A stretch of DNA of 64,000 nt, from contig NZ_NBVR01000026.1 in NCBI RefSeq assembly GCF_002607735.1, forward strand, positions 186,001 to 250,000, given 5' to 3'. Position 1 is the first letter of the stretch. Each line of letters begins with the position of its first letter. The notes beneath the pieces were generated by a model, which was not told the origin of the DNA, made no database searches, and worked only from the letters and a program-made list of their open reading frames with translations. Shown piece after piece: positions 23,536 through 36,017 of this stretch. Made by a program: the position numbers and the translations under genes. This DNA comes from Proteus alimentorum. GTDB lineage: Bacteria; Pseudomonadota; Gammaproteobacteria; Enterobacterales; Enterobacteriaceae.

Positions 23536-24420
23536 ATGCATACTCGTTTTCAGGCAATTTGGTCAGATTTATCCCCTCAGTTACAACAAGCACTTGCTCC
23601 TTATCTTGAGCAGGATGAATTCCCTGCAATGTTTACGGCAGAGCAGGTCAATGCCATAAAAACACAGTTACAATGTAATGATGATGCCTTAGCCCTAGCA
23701 CTTTTACCCGTTGCTGCCGCTTGTGCTGTTGTACCAATCTCTAATTTTAAAGTTGGTGCCGTTGCGCATGGTGAAAGTGGTAATCTCTACTTCGGTGCCA
23801 ATATGGAATTTGCTGGCGCCCCGCTACAACAAACTGTTCACGCTGAACAAAGTGCTGTGACTCACGCATGGTTACGTGGTGAATCTCGCTTAATTTCAGT
23901 TACCGTTAACTATACACCTTGCGGTCATTGTCGCCAGTTTATGAACGAGTTGAACAGCGGCACCCATATTCAAATTCAGTTACCGGGTAGAAAAATGGCC
24001 ACATTAGGTGATTATTTACCGGATAGCTTTGGTCCGAAAGATCTCAATATCACCTCTTTATTAATGGACAAAGTTAATCACGGTTACAAGATTGATAATC
24101 CTAGTGAATTAGCACAACAGGCGCTGCAAGCAGCTAACCGTAGCCATGCACCTTATAGTGGATCGCACAGTGGTATTGCAGTTCAAATGAAAAATGGCAA
24201 AATTTTCCAAGGTAGCTACGCTGAAAATGCCGCGTTTAACCCAAGTTTACCGCCATTACAAGCAGCATTAATTTTATTAAATATGGCAGGTGAGTCTGTG
24301 ATGGATATTGAATCTGCTGTCTTAATTGAAAAAGCAGAGACAATTTTAACGCAGTGGGATGCAACACAAGCAACATTAACTGCTTTAGGTTGTCGCCAAA
24401 TGCAACGCATCACTTTGTAA
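23536..24420 (+). CDS. cdd: Cytidine deaminase
   Basis: A 294-residue homodimer-type cytidine deaminase of the same length as E. coli Cdd. The catalytic N-terminal domain has [13 protein letters not shown] (zinc His and catalytic Glu) and [14 protein letters not shown] (two zinc Cys). The C-terminal half is the degenerate repeat of the fold ([20 protein letters not shown]) and lacks the zinc ligands, as usual. It salvages cytidine and deoxycytidine. MHTRFQ at 23536 with GGGAG upstream is preferred over the ATG at 23521. Confidence 0.96.
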   Translation: MHTRFQAIWSDLSPQLQQALAPYLEQDEFPAMFTAEQVNAIKTQLQCNDDALALALLPVAAACAVVPISNFKVGAVAHGESGNLYFGANMEFAGAPLQQTVHAEQSAVTHAWLRGESRLISVTVNYTPCGHCRQFMNELNSGTHIQIQLPGRKMATLGDYLPDSFGPKDLNITSLLMDKVNHGYKIDNPSELAQQALQAANRSHAPYSGSHSGIAVQMKNGKIFQGSYAENAAFNPSLPPLQAALILLNMAGESVMDIESAVLIEKAETILTQWDATQATLTALGCRQMQRITL

Positions 24421-24455
24421 AAAGTTTTAACTTATTCCGCTAAAAATCTCTCCTA

Positions 24456-24491
24456 AAAAAGCATCAGCATGTAAATTTTGCTGATGCTTAC
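24456..24491. terminator. Putative terminator after cdd
   Basis: Eleven-base perfect stem AAGCATCAGCA / TGCTGATGCTT (24459-24469, 24479-24489). There is no T-run on the plus strand. Confidence 0.5.
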
Positions 24492-24633
24492 CAGAAAAAG
24501 TTGTAACAACCGTATCTATCTCTCATTTCTAAGCATAAAAATCATAAAAAAATAACATAAGCTGTACATATTTTTATTATTTTGTAGGATCTATAATTGT
24601 CATGTGACTAACTGCCTTACAAGAGTATTTTTC

Positions 24634-26331
24634 ATGGAACTGGAACACGAAAGTAAACGCCCTCTCTACATCCCGTATGCAGGCCCAATCCTGCTTGAAT
24701 TTCCCCTGTTAAATAAAGGTAGTGCTTTCAGCGAAGAAGAACGCAGCACCTTTAACTTACATGGTTTACTGCCTGAAGCAGTTGAAACCATCGAAGAGCA
24801 GGTTGAACGCGCTTATCGCCAATATCTTGATTTCAAAAACGATAACGACAAACATATTTACCTACGAAATATCCAAGATACCAATGAAACCCTGTTTTAC
24901 CGTCTATTAGAATCTCACCTAACTGAAATGATGCCAATCATTTACACACCAACAGTGGGTGAAGCGTGTGAACATTTCTCTGATATTTATCGTCGTGCTC
25001 GCGGTTTATTTATCTCTTACCCTAACCGTGCCAATATCGACGATATGCTACAAAACGCCACTAAACAGAACGTAAAAGTCATTGTTGTAACAGATGGCGA
25101 ACGTATTCTTGGTTTAGGTGACCAAGGCATCGGTGGTATGGGTATTCCTATTGGTAAGCTCTCTTTATATACCGCGTGTGGTGGTATTAGCCCAGCATAC
25201 ACACTGCCTGTTGTACTTGATGTGGGTACTAACAATCCACAACGCTTAAACGATCCTCTATATATGGGATGGCGTCATCCTCGTATTACAGGTGATGAAT
25301 ATAACGAGTTTGTTGATGAGTTTATCCAAGCGGTTAAACGTCGCTGGCCAAATGTTTTACTGCAATTTGAAGATTTCGCACAAAAAAATGCGATGCCTTT
25401 ATTAAACCGTTATCGTGATGAGCTATGTTGCTTTAATGACGATATTCAAGGTACAGCGTCGGTCACTTTAGGTAGCCTAATTGCAGCAAGTCGTGCTGCG
25501 GGTCGCCAATTAAAAGACCAAACTGTCACTTTCTTAGGTGCAGGCTCTGCAGGTTGTGGTATTGCTGAGCAAATCATTGCCCAAATGAAATCTGAAGGTT
25601 TAAGTGATGAGCAAGCGCGTGAACGTATCTTTATGGTTGACCGTTTCGGCTTATTAACAGACAAACTGCCTAATTTACTTGATTTCCAAAGCAAACTTAT
25701 CCAAAAAAGCGAAACCATTGCAGATTGGGAAACCGGAAGCGATGCGATTTCACTGTTAGAAGTGGTTAAGAATGCAAAACCAACTATTTTGATTGGGGTT
25801 TCAGGACAAGCAGGTTTATTCACTGAAGAAATTATTCGTGAAATGCACAAACACTGTGAACGTCCTATCGTAATGCCATTATCTAACCCAACGTCTCGTG
25901 TAGAAGCACGTCCTGAAGATATTATCAACTGGACTGATGGACAGGCCTTAGTGGCAACAGGTAGCCCATTTGCACCCGTTAAATACAAAGATAAAGAGTA
26001 CCCAATTGCACAATGCAACAACTCTTATATCTTCCCAGGTATTGGATTAGGTGTTATCGCATGTGGTGCAAAACGTGTTACTGACGCCATGTTAATGGTA
26101 GCAAGTCGTGCATTAGCAGATTGTTCACCAATGGCAAAAGAGGGTGATGGTTCCCTGTTACCTTTACTGTCTGATATTCAGCAAGTTTCGCGTTATATCG
26201 CCAAACAAGTTGCAAAAGAAGCACAAGTACAAGGTGTTGCTACTGTGACTTCAGACTCTGCATTAGAAGAAGCCATTGAACGTAACTATTGGTCACCAGA
26301 GTACCGTATTTACAAAAGAACCTCGTTCTAA
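24634..26331 (+). CDS. maeA: NAD-dependent malic enzyme
   Basis: A 565-residue enzyme, the same length as E. coli MaeA (SfcA), converting malate to pyruvate and CO2 with NAD. Visible blocks: [39 protein letters not shown] with the catalytic Tyr, the NAD motif [16 protein letters not shown], metal-binding [11 protein letters not shown] and [10 protein letters not shown], and [14 protein letters not shown] 24634 matches the family N-terminus; the frame stays open ten codons upstream. It lies between cdd and sanA. Confidence 0.96.
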   Translation: MELEHESKRPLYIPYAGPILLEFPLLNKGSAFSEEERSTFNLHGLLPEAVETIEEQVERAYRQYLDFKNDNDKHIYLRNIQDTNETLFYRLLESHLTEMMPIIYTPTVGEACEHFSDIYRRARGLFISYPNRANIDDMLQNATKQNVKVIVVTDGERILGLGDQGIGGMGIPIGKLSLYTACGGISPAYTLPVVLDVGTNNPQRLNDPLYMGWRHPRITGDEYNEFVDEFIQAVKRRWPNVLLQFEDFAQKNAMPLLNRYRDELCCFNDDIQGTASVTLGSLIAASRAAGRQLKDQTVTFLGAGSAGCGIAEQIIAQMKSEGLSDEQARERIFMVDRFGLLTDKLPNLLDFQSKLIQKSETIADWETGSDAISLLEVVKNAKPTILIGVSGQAGLFTEEIIREMHKHCERPIVMPLSNPTSRVEARPEDIINWTDGQALVATGSPFAPVKYKDKEYPIAQCNNSYIFPGIGLGVIACGAKRVTDAMLMVASRALADCSPMAKEGDGSLLPLLSDIQQVSRYIAKQVAKEAQVQGVATVTSDSALEEAIERNYWSPEYRIYKRTSF

Positions 26332-26359
26332 GTAGTTTGAAACACTAAGTACCATTCTG

Positions 26360-26397
26360 AAAAGCGCGTCATTACTTAATATGAGGCGCTTTTTTCT
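26360..26397 (+). terminator. Terminator after maeA
   Basis: Stem of eleven pairs with one mismatch around AAGCGCGTCAT / ATGAGGCGCTT, followed by TTTTTT. Confidence 0.82.
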
Positions 26398-26463
26398 TGC
26401 TTCCCTATCCTTGCTCAAGTAGCCTTAAGCATTATGAAAGTCATTCGTTATTTGCGTCATTAA

Positions 26464-28352
<1,889 letters not shown>

Positions 28353-28366
28353 TTTTATTTAAAATC

Positions 28367-29026
28367 TCAAAGATGACGAACAGCGCGCAAAAACTCCTGA
28401 CGCGTATTTTGACTCGATTTAAATAACCCGCCTAACGACGTTGTTGTTGTTGCACTCGTTGCATCGCGAATACCACGAGCTTTCACACAATAGTGAACCG
28501 CATCAATAGAAACCGCCACATTTTTTGTGCCGAGTAACGTTTGTAATGCAATAAGGATTTGCTGTGTTAAGCGTTCTTGAACTTGAGGGCGCTGAGCAAA
28601 GAATTGCACAATTCGATTAATCTTAGATAACCCAATGACTTTATCTTTCGGGATATAAGCCACAATGGCTTTACCATCAATAGTGACAAAGTGATGCTCG
28701 CAAGTGCTTGTTAATGTGATATCTCGTACTGTCACCATTTCATCAACTTGCATTTTATTTTCAATTAGCGTGATTTTTGGGAAGTTGTGGTAATCCAGCC
28801 CTGAGAAAATTTCATCAACATACATTTTAGCAATACGACGAGGCGTTTCAGCTAAACTATCGTCGCTTAAATCTAGATTTAACAGCTTCATCACTTCTGT
28901 CATATGATGTTCAATTTGCTGTTTGCTCTCACTTGGAGAGAGTTTTGGTTCACGAAGAGGCGTTTCCAAACCGCGTTCAACTAACGCAGCGTGCACCCAT
29001 TGCGCCTCTTTACTTAATGATGACAT
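28367..29026 (-). CDS. folE: GTP cyclohydrolase I
   Basis: A 219-residue enzyme that makes 7,8-dihydroneopterin triphosphate from GTP for folate. Almost identical to E. coli FolE over [18 protein letters not shown], the zinc motif [24 protein letters not shown] and [15 protein letters not shown] 29026 with GGAGAG upstream is chosen; the frame extends seven codons further. Probably cotranscribed with yeiB. Confidence 0.96.
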   Translation of the reverse strand: MSSLSKEAQWVHAALVERGLETPLREPKLSPSESKQQIEHHMTEVMKLLNLDLSDDSLAETPRRIAKMYVDEIFSGLDYHNFPKITLIENKMQVDEMVTVRDITLTSTCEHHFVTIDGKAIVAYIPKDKVIGLSKINRIVQFFAQRPQVQERLTQQILIALQTLLGTKNVAVSIDAVHYCVKARGIRDATSATTTTSLGGLFKSSQNTRQEFLRAVRHL

Positions 29027-29174
29027 TGGACTCTCCGATAAACACATTAATTAAGTAGTTGTTATTGCGCTTAGCAATAACAGCCTACACTTTAGATGAC
29101 CTCAATCACATTATCCAGCAATACCGCATTTTTCGTTATGAAATTATTGCATTTTTGTATGCGCTAATTTTAGT

Positions 29175-30344
29175 TTACTGGCACTCTTTTTCTTTTAAAC
29201 ACACCAGAAAACCACCGATTATCAATACAATAAAAGCAACGTAAAGTGCAGGTTCTAATTTTCCTGTCAATGCCGTTGAAAGTGAAGAAATTACGGGACC
29301 AACTAATTGCCCGATGGCGTAAAAAGTGGTAAGTAAACCCGCCATATAACGCCCATGATCAGGTGCTAATTCTCTGCCCCGTAAAAAAGCAAGTTGTACA
29401 GCGCACATAAGACCCCCACCAATTAAAAAAGCACCAATCGCAAGCCCTGTTATTGTCGGGATCCACTCTGCAATCAAAATGCCTAATGCTTGTAACCAAA
29501 GCGTAATGGCTAAGCGTAACTGCGTGTTTAATACATTACGCGTTAAAATAGCGATCCCAATACATAATGCCGCAGAAGCACCAAAGACAGGCCAAACAAA
29601 TTGTGCGATTAAGCTCCCCGGAAAGCGTTCTGCCGCCATTTGAGAAAGAAATGTTGCGGGTAAAATATAGCCAAATCCGGCAAAGGTATAACCCAAAATC
29701 AGCTTTTTCATCGCTGGAGTAAGCGTTAAAGGAGCAACTTTTACTTCTTCTCGGCTCATTTTCCAAGGCTTTGGGAGATGATAACGCACATATATGGCAC
29801 AAATAAAAGCAAGAGAACCATAAATTAACCACCCCACCGTCGCACTCATTTGCCATTTCATAATTAACACAGCAAGAATACCGCTAATAAATATACCTGC
29901 GCCAGTTCCTGCATAAACAGCCACACTTAATGCAGGTCGATTAAGGCGAGCCAGTAACTCGTTAGCCCATGAAGCCACCAACACTAATGTCCAACCACTT
30001 GCCCAGCCAATAAAAAAGCGTGCAATACTATGTGTAAATGCATCATTTAAAAAAGCAGACAACAGAGTGATTATCACTGCTCCCCAAAGTCCCGCCCACA
30101 AGCGATATCCTACACCTTTAACGGCTTTCATTGCATCATACGAGCCTGCAAGATAGCCAAGGTAATTAAATGCAGCGACAATCCCCGCACTTGTTAGCGT
30201 CAATTGATATTCTGCAATCATCAATGGCACTTGCGGTGTAAATGTAAAGCGCCCTATTCCCATTGCAACCACTAAAGCAAGAAAACCACTAAAAGCGATA
30301 TGAAAAGCTTGTGCTGAATGACTTTGGTGATTTGAAGTATTCAT
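29175..30344 (-). CDS. YbfB/YjiJ-family MFS transporter
   Basis: A 389-residue major facilitator protein with about twelve membrane segments. The N-terminal block AMGIGRFTFTPQVPLMIAEY, then TSAGIVAAFNYLGYLAGSY, is the hallmark of the YbfB/YjiJ family. The substrate is unknown. A charged loop near residue 195 separates the two halves. It stands alone between folE and the divergent moeA. Confidence 0.8.
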   Translation of the reverse strand: MNTSNHQSHSAQAFHIAFSGFLALVVAMGIGRFTFTPQVPLMIAEYQLTLTSAGIVAAFNYLGYLAGSYDAMKAVKGVGYRLWAGLWGAVIITLLSAFLNDAFTHSIARFFIGWASGWTLVLVASWANELLARLNRPALSVAVYAGTGAGIFISGILAVLIMKWQMSATVGWLIYGSLAFICAIYVRYHLPKPWKMSREEVKVAPLTLTPAMKKLILGYTFAGFGYILPATFLSQMAAERFPGSLIAQFVWPVFGASAALCIGIAILTRNVLNTQLRLAITLWLQALGILIAEWIPTITGLAIGAFLIGGGLMCAVQLAFLRGRELAPDHGRYMAGLLTTFYAIGQLVGPVISSLSTALTGKLEPALYVAFIVLIIGGFLVCLKEKECQ

Positions 30345-30554
30345 GGAGATCCATTATTTTGTTTTATCATTTTAAATGTGCGGCTCATTAATAACAGAAC
30401 AAGCAACACATTAACCACAATCAGTTAATATTTTTGCAATAAAAAGTTTCATTTCTTTCTATTCACAAGATGATCTCTGACATGATGATGTTCATCGTGA
30501 TAGATTAGTATCATGAAATAAAACAGAACATTTCGATAGATCTTGGAGTATATG

Positions 30555-31796
30555 ATGAGTCAATGTCACGTTAGCGGTTTATTATCTCTTGATGAAGCGC
30601 TAGAAAAACTACTTGAAAAACCGCTGGCAATTACCAATACCCTTAACATTCCATTAAATAACGCCGCAGATTATATTCTAAGTGAAGATATTACATCTCC
30701 ACTAAATGTTCCGCCTTTTGATAATTCGGCAATGGATGGTTATGGACTTCGTTACGCTGACTTAGAAGCACAAACTCCACTTCCTGTTGCAGGTAAATCG
30801 TTCGCGGGTATTCCTTTTGAGGGAGAACTCCCTGCTGGACAATGTGTGCGTATTATGACAGGGGCAATGGTTCCTGCTGGTGTTGATACTGTCATTATGC
30901 AAGAAGAAGCTGAAGTGACTGAACAGGGTGTTCGTTTTTTACAACCCGCGAAGAAAGGCCAGAATATTCGCCGTATTGGTGAAGATATAAAAGAAAACGA
31001 CATTGTATTACCTGCTGGTACTAAGCTTTCAACAGCGCAATTACCTTTAATTGCCTCTTTAGGTGTGGCAACCGTACAAGTTTATCGTCGTTTAAAAGTG
31101 GCTGTTTTCTCAACGGGTGATGAATTACAAACCATCGGACAGCCATTAAAAGCGGGGCAAATTTATGATACCAACCGCTTTGCGGTACGTTTAATGCTTG
31201 AAAAACTAGGCTGTGAAGTTCTAGATTTAGGCGTTATTCCTGATTCACCGGAAAAACTACGCGAAACCTTTAAAAAGGCTGATCAAGAAGCAGATTTAGT
31301 GATCAGCAGTGGTGGTGTTTCTGTGGGCGAAGCCGATTACACCAAACAAATTCTTGATGAAATTGGTGAAATTGGTTTTTGGAAGCTTGCCATTAAACCG
31401 GGAAAACCTTTTGCTTTTGGTCGATTACATAATGCATGGTTCTGCGGTTTACCGGGTAACCCAGTATCAGCCACTGTGACATTCTATCAATTGGTTCAAC
31501 CGTTAATTGCACGCCTCTCTGGTTTTAGCCAATGGAAAGCACCGCAACGTTTCCAAGCGATTGCACAATCTCCATTGAAAAAATCAGCGGGTCGCCTTGA
31601 TTTTCAACGTGGTATTGCAAGTATTAATGCAAATGGCGTATGGCAAGTGGAAACATCTGGACACCAAGGATCACATGTTTATAGCTCCTTTAGTGTCGCT
31701 AACTGTTTTATCGTTTTAGAGCGTGAGCGCGGTAAAATTGCGGCTGGCGAAACGGTGACTATCGAGCTATTTAATTCTCTATTAAAAAGTGAATAG
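30555..31796 (+). CDS. moeA: Molybdopterin molybdenumtransferase
   Basis: A 413-residue enzyme that inserts molybdate into adenylylated molybdopterin. Signatures: [77 protein letters not shown] and [14 protein letters not shown]-like [17 protein letters not shown] 30555 is six bases after GGAG; ATG 30552 or TTG 30543 are possible. Operon with moeB (five bases apart). It serves molybdoenzymes typical of anaerobic respiration. Confidence 0.95.
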   Translation: MSQCHVSGLLSLDEALEKLLEKPLAITNTLNIPLNNAADYILSEDITSPLNVPPFDNSAMDGYGLRYADLEAQTPLPVAGKSFAGIPFEGELPAGQCVRIMTGAMVPAGVDTVIMQEEAEVTEQGVRFLQPAKKGQNIRRIGEDIKENDIVLPAGTKLSTAQLPLIASLGVATVQVYRRLKVAVFSTGDELQTIGQPLKAGQIYDTNRFAVRLMLEKLGCEVLDLGVIPDSPEKLRETFKKADQEADLVISSGGVSVGEADYTKQILDEIGEIGFWKLAIKPGKPFAFGRLHNAWFCGLPGNPVSATVTFYQLVQPLIARLSGFSQWKAPQRFQAIAQSPLKKSAGRLDFQRGIASINANGVWQVETSGHQGSHVYSSFSVANCFIVLERERGKIAAGETVTIELFNSLLKSE

Positions 31797-31801
31797 CCTT
31801 T

Positions 31802-32569
31802 ATGAGTATTGAATTAACCGATGAAGAAACGCTACGTTACAATCGCCAGATTGTATTAAGGGGCTTTGATTTTGATGGCCAAGAAGCACTGAAAAGTGCT
31901 TCTGTATTGATTGTTGGCGCTGGTGGCTTAGGGTGTAGTGCTTCACAATATCTTACAGCCGCAGGTGTAGGAAAACTCACATTATTAGATTTTGATACGG
32001 TTTCCCTTTCCAATCTTCAGCGTCAAATTCTTCATCGTGACGCCACGATTGGTCAACCTAAAGTACTCTCTGCAAAAACAACATTAGAAGCCATTAATCC
32101 TCATGTCACGATAGAAACCGTTGATGCATTACTTGAAGATGAAGCGTTAGCGGAGCTTATTAGCCACCATAATATGGTTATGGATTGCACTGATAATGTG
32201 ACAGTACGTGAGCAACTTAATCGCCTCTGCTTTCATCAGAAAAAACCGCTCGTTTCTGGGGCAGCGATTCGAATGGAAGGCCAAATCAGTGTATTCACCT
32301 ATCAAGATGATGAGCCTTGCTATCGCTGTTTAAGTCATCTTTTTGGTGATAATGCGTTAAGTTGTGTTGAAGCCGGTATAATGGCACCTGTAGTCGGCAC
32401 AATTGGCACATTACAAGCCGTTGAAGCTATTAAATTACTTACTGGCTACGGTGAAAATTTACAGGGTAAGGTATTGATGTTTGATGCCATGCGAATGCAA
32501 TTTCGTGAATTCAAATTACCTAAAAATCCACATTGTGAAGTGTGTTCTGCCAATTCAACCGATAACTAA
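31802..32569 (+). CDS. moeB: Molybdopterin-synthase adenylyltransferase
   Basis: A 255-residue E1-like enzyme that adenylates the C-terminus of MoaD. Motifs: RYNRQIVLRGFDFDGQEAL, the ATP loop VGAGGLGCSASQYL, FDTVSLSNLQRQILH, MDCTDNVTVREQLN and the zinc pairs CYRC and CEVC. Directly follows moeA. A hairpin with a T-rich tail lies 20 bases after the stop. Confidence 0.96.
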   Translation: MSIELTDEETLRYNRQIVLRGFDFDGQEALKSASVLIVGAGGLGCSASQYLTAAGVGKLTLLDFDTVSLSNLQRQILHRDATIGQPKVLSAKTTLEAINPHVTIETVDALLEDEALAELISHHNMVMDCTDNVTVREQLNRLCFHQKKPLVSGAAIRMEGQISVFTYQDDEPCYRCLSHLFGDNALSCVEAGIMAPVVGTIGTLQAVEAIKLLTGYGENLQGKVLMFDAMRMQFREFKLPKNPHCEVCSANSTDN

Positions 32570-32587
32570 CCGCTTTCTATCCTAGAT

Positions 32588-32630
32588 AGGGTAAGTCTAA
32601 CTTCTTTAAACTTACCTTATTTTCTCTCAA
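32588..32630 (+). terminator. Probable terminator after moeB
   Basis: GGTAAGT (32590-32596) pairs with ACTTACC (32610-32616); further pairs follow after one mismatch; T-rich tail TTATTTTC. Confidence 0.55.
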
Positions 32631-32836
32631 AGACAGCGCTATTAATCTGTTTTCAAGCATTTTTATCGCCTTATAAGTCGTATTTTTCGTTAAGTTGATG
32701 TAACAAGCTTGTAGTATTCACTTTGATTTAATTCTACTATGACCGCCCGCGTCAAAACGCAATAGGATCCTCTATAAGCAAAATAATCATTTAAGCACGC
32801 ATTCTACGTGCTAAAAAAGCAATACAAGGTAGAAAA

Positions 32837-34537
32837 ATGACATTTCAAATTGCAGACACTCTCTATTACAACGGACTTATTTACACCGCCGATCATCATA
32901 ATAATATTGTTGATGCTATCGCGATCAGCCAAGGTGTTATTATTGCTTCAGGTAAAAAAGAGGGGTTACTTTCTTACTGTAATGAAAATACTGAGCAGAT
33001 TGATTTACAGGGAAGAATGGCCATGCCAGGCATTATTGATGCACATATGCACCCATTCTGGGGAGGCACAACGCTAGCGGGTTGCCATCTTGATTATCAA
33101 TCACTCTCTATCGATGACATTTTATTCCATATTCAAAAATACCTTGATGAAAACTTTATTGATAGTGATACCGAATGGTTAAAAGTCTCCGCATGGTATC
33201 GCGAGGGTATGCAACCTGAAGGCGTGCAAATGACACGTTATCACCTTGATACCTTAAATACGACTCGCCCTATTTTGCTATTTTCTAGCGATTGCCATAG
33301 TGTTCTTGCTAATTCTCGTGCTTTAGCGTTGTTAAATATCACCGCTGAAACTCCCGATCCGCCTGATGGAAACATTGAACGTGATGGTGATAGAACACCT
33401 ATTGGTATTCTTGAAGATGCGCCAGCAATGCAAGCCATTGACAACTTACCGCCACTGACTGAAGCTCAAAATTTACAGATAGCTCGTCATGTTCAAAAGT
33501 TATTAAATGAACAAGGCGTGACCACCATTATGGATGCACGAGTAGGTGAGCCTCAATTACGTGCCTTTAATACATTAAGAAAAGCAGGCGAACTAACGCT
33601 TCGCGTAGAAAATGCCGTTGAAATCACGCCAGATGATGTACCTTGTATTGAAGATATTCCAAACGCGGTACGCCATGCTACCACTCGATTTTCACAATGG
33701 CATCAAATCAGTAATGGCGCGCAACCCAGTGTTGCGATCCGCCATATCAAACTTTTCCTTGATGGTGTATTACAAGCGCCGATTATGACAGCACGTTTAC
33801 ACTCACCTTATCGTATTAATGTTGGCACTGATGATACGCCACACTGGCAAAACTCTGAACATATTGGCGATCTCTATTTCTCACCTGAGATTTTAACGCC
33901 ATTAGTCACAGAAATTGCCCGCGCGGGTTATCACCCTCATATTCATACCGTTGCCGAAGGTGCCATTAGTACAGCTCTTGATGCGATTAGTGCAATGCGC
34001 AAAGCCTTACCTGAAAAAGACATAAGACCGGGACTTGCACATAATGAATTGATGTGTGAAAAAGATTACGCCCGTTTTACACAACTAAAAGCCTACCCTT
34101 TTCTCTCCTTCCAATGGGCGGCTGCAGAACAGAGCAATATCGAAAAAGATATTGAAATGTTGGGGAAATCTCGCTGCGATTATTTAGAGACTGCTGGCAA
34201 GTTTATTGATGCTGGCGTTACTGTTGCTTTCGGGAGCGATTGGCCGATTGATCCACTTAATGAATGGTACGATTTTAAAGTCGCGATGACTCGCCAAAAA
34301 GATGCAGCAAGCCCACGCCTTGATAATGATCGTAACCTTACGTTAATTGAAGTCCTACGCGCAGCGACCATTAATGCTGCTCAGGCATTAGATATGGATA
34401 AACACATTGGATCATTAGAAGTCGGAAAATTTGCCGATTTTATTGTATTAGATAGAAACTTGTTTGAAATATCGGCAGAAGATGTTGAAAATGTCAGGGT
34501 ATTGTGTACGATCATTGCGGGGAAACCCACAATTTAG
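32837..34537 (+). CDS. YtcJ-like metal-dependent amidohydrolase
   Basis: A 566-residue amidohydrolase-family-3 protein. A composite beta domain at both ends (YYNGLIYTADHHNNIVDAI; SLEVGKFADFIVLDRN) surrounds a TIM barrel with metal ligands in IIDAHMHPFWGG (HxH), HPHIHTVAEGAI and FGSDWPIDP. This family hydrolyses amide or imide bonds; the substrate cannot be read from the sequence. No signal peptide is seen. It has AAGGT before the ATG, a 267-base leader region without genes, and a clear terminator. Confidence 0.82.
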   Translation: MTFQIADTLYYNGLIYTADHHNNIVDAIAISQGVIIASGKKEGLLSYCNENTEQIDLQGRMAMPGIIDAHMHPFWGGTTLAGCHLDYQSLSIDDILFHIQKYLDENFIDSDTEWLKVSAWYREGMQPEGVQMTRYHLDTLNTTRPILLFSSDCHSVLANSRALALLNITAETPDPPDGNIERDGDRTPIGILEDAPAMQAIDNLPPLTEAQNLQIARHVQKLLNEQGVTTIMDARVGEPQLRAFNTLRKAGELTLRVENAVEITPDDVPCIEDIPNAVRHATTRFSQWHQISNGAQPSVAIRHIKLFLDGVLQAPIMTARLHSPYRINVGTDDTPHWQNSEHIGDLYFSPEILTPLVTEIARAGYHPHIHTVAEGAISTALDAISAMRKALPEKDIRPGLAHNELMCEKDYARFTQLKAYPFLSFQWAAAEQSNIEKDIEMLGKSRCDYLETAGKFIDAGVTVAFGSDWPIDPLNEWYDFKVAMTRQKDAASPRLDNDRNLTLIEVLRAATINAAQALDMDKHIGSLEVGKFADFIVLDRNLFEISAEDVENVRVLCTIIAGKPTI

Positions 34538-34552
34538 CTGAATAATATAATT

Positions 34553-34585
34553 AATAAACCCGCCTTTAAAGCGGGTTTATTTTTA
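34553..34585 (+). terminator. Terminator after amidohydrolase
   Basis: Eleven-base perfect stem AATAAACCCGC / GCGGGTTTATT (34553-34563, 34571-34581), loop of seven, T-run. Confidence 0.88.
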
Positions 34586-34628
34586 TCTATGCACTTAATC
34601 CTATGAGAATTAACGTAAATTTGTCCTG

Positions 34629-35093
34629 TTATAAAGCAATAGCCATTACTGTGCTCACTTCTTTTAATCCTTCACGTTCGTAAAAACGTTTAGCTGCACC
34701 ATTTTCAGCTAATACTGATAACTCAAGATGTGTCATTTTCTCTGATTTAGCCCACTCTTTCATTGCGGTCAACAATAAACGCCCCACGCCTTGGCTACGT
34801 ACCGTAGGATCAGTAACGATATCGTAAATATAAGCATATTTACGTTGAACTAAACAATTAAACAGAGGGGTTTCTTGAATTTGTGCCATGCTAAATCCAA
34901 CCACTTTACCGTCTAGATCTGCCACTAAAAGATGAAACTTATTATTTTTTATTCCATTAATAATAAATGCTTCATCTTGCTTACCCGGTTTTAATCGATC
35001 AGGTTGTAAATTCGCCATTTCATTAAATAAGTAAGTGTAAAGCGTATTAATTTCTTCTACATCAGACAAAATTGCTTTTCTTATTATTATCAT
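34629..35093 (-). CDS. GNAT-family N-acetyltransferase
   Basis: A 154-residue acetyltransferase of the GNAT fold. The acetyl-CoA loop is in DPTVRSQGVGRLLLTAMKEW (Q/R-x-x-G-x-G) and the C-terminal part has ENGAAKRFYEREGLKEVS, the usual Asn/Tyr region. The acceptor is unknown. It lies ten bases downstream of the LOG-family gene and is probably in the same transcript. Confidence 0.85.
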   Translation of the reverse strand: MIIIRKAILSDVEEINTLYTYLFNEMANLQPDRLKPGKQDEAFIINGIKNNKFHLLVADLDGKVVGFSMAQIQETPLFNCLVQRKYAYIYDIVTDPTVRSQGVGRLLLTAMKEWAKSEKMTHLELSVLAENGAAKRFYEREGLKEVSTVMAIAL

Positions 35094-35103
35094 TTTTTTA
35101 CCT

Positions 35104-35682
35104 TTATTTGTTGTAGGTTTTTACAGGAGGCGCAATATACGTTTCAAATTTATCTAAAAGTTGAATAGGACATTGTTCCACAATCGCCATATTCCGGTAT
35201 TTTTCATGTAAGAATTGTTCATCTGCCATTTTATCAATCATCATTAATAATGGAGAATAGAACTGATTGATATTCAGTAAGCCTAATGGTTTTTGATGCA
35301 ACCCAATTTGGCTCCACGTAAAGACTTCACTAAACTCTTCTAATGTACCAAAGCCACCGGGTAAAGCGACAAAACCATCAGCCAATTCAATCATTTTGCT
35401 TTTACGCTGATGCATTGTTTCAACAACATGCAATTCGGTCAGATTCTTATGTGAAATTTCACGCCCTTCTAATAATACGGGAATAACACCAATTACCTTT
35501 CCGCCCTCGGCTAATACAGTATCAGCGAGAGTGCCCATAATGCCAACACTGGCACCACCATAAATTAAGGTAATATTACGTTTAACCAGCTCTTTGGCAA
35601 AAATAATTGCTTGTTCTTTATAAATAGGTGAAGCCCCTAAACTAGAACCACAATACACTGCGATAGATTTTATTTTACTCAT
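35104..35682 (-). CDS. LOG-family nucleotide 5'-monophosphate phosphoribohydrolase-like protein
   Basis: A 192-residue protein with the LOG-family motif PGGFGTLEEFSEVFTW and the nucleotide-binding YGGASVGIMGTLAD and CGSSLGASPIY. Members cleave the N-glycosidic bond of nucleoside monophosphates, including cytokinin ribotides; in bacteria the true substrate is often unknown. First gene of a two-gene unit with the acetyltransferase. Confidence 0.85.
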   Translation of the reverse strand: MSKIKSIAVYCGSSLGASPIYKEQAIIFAKELVKRNITLIYGGASVGIMGTLADTVLAEGGKVIGVIPVLLEGREISHKNLTELHVVETMHQRKSKMIELADGFVALPGGFGTLEEFSEVFTWSQIGLHQKPLGLLNINQFYSPLLMMIDKMADEQFLHEKYRNMAIVEQCPIQLLDKFETYIAPPVKTYNK

Positions 35683-36017
35683 TTTTTATTCTCATTTAGC
35701 TAGTTAAAACGAGCTTGAAATTATACTGAAGGTACTTTTAATAAAAAAGGTTAAAAAAAGTGTTTTTACGCTTTTTATCGCATATATATATTTAATCATT
35801 ATTAATACTTATATTTATGAGAAGTTATTTTTTATTTTATTAAAAATGAAATAATTTTTATTTTAGCTAATCTCACTCGACTAAATTAAAATAAAAAATA
35901 TTTATTAATGAATAGCTATATTAAAGCTGGTGATTTTATTTTATATTATATTATGCGATCCTTTGTTATCTACTAACAGAGAACACATACAATTGATTAT
36001 TGATGAGGTTTTATAGG
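35683..36017. other. AT-rich divergent spacer, LOG gene / rhtA
   Basis: 335 bases, very AT-rich, with no reading frame of note and no clear hairpin. It must hold the promoters of both flanking genes but I could not pick a convincing pair of hexamers. Confidence 0.5.

Noticed and set aside
25446-26021. 191-codon open frame antisense to maeA
   Set aside because: It lies wholly inside the well-supported maeA on the other strand and has no family resemblance; long antisense frames arise from codon bias in such genes.
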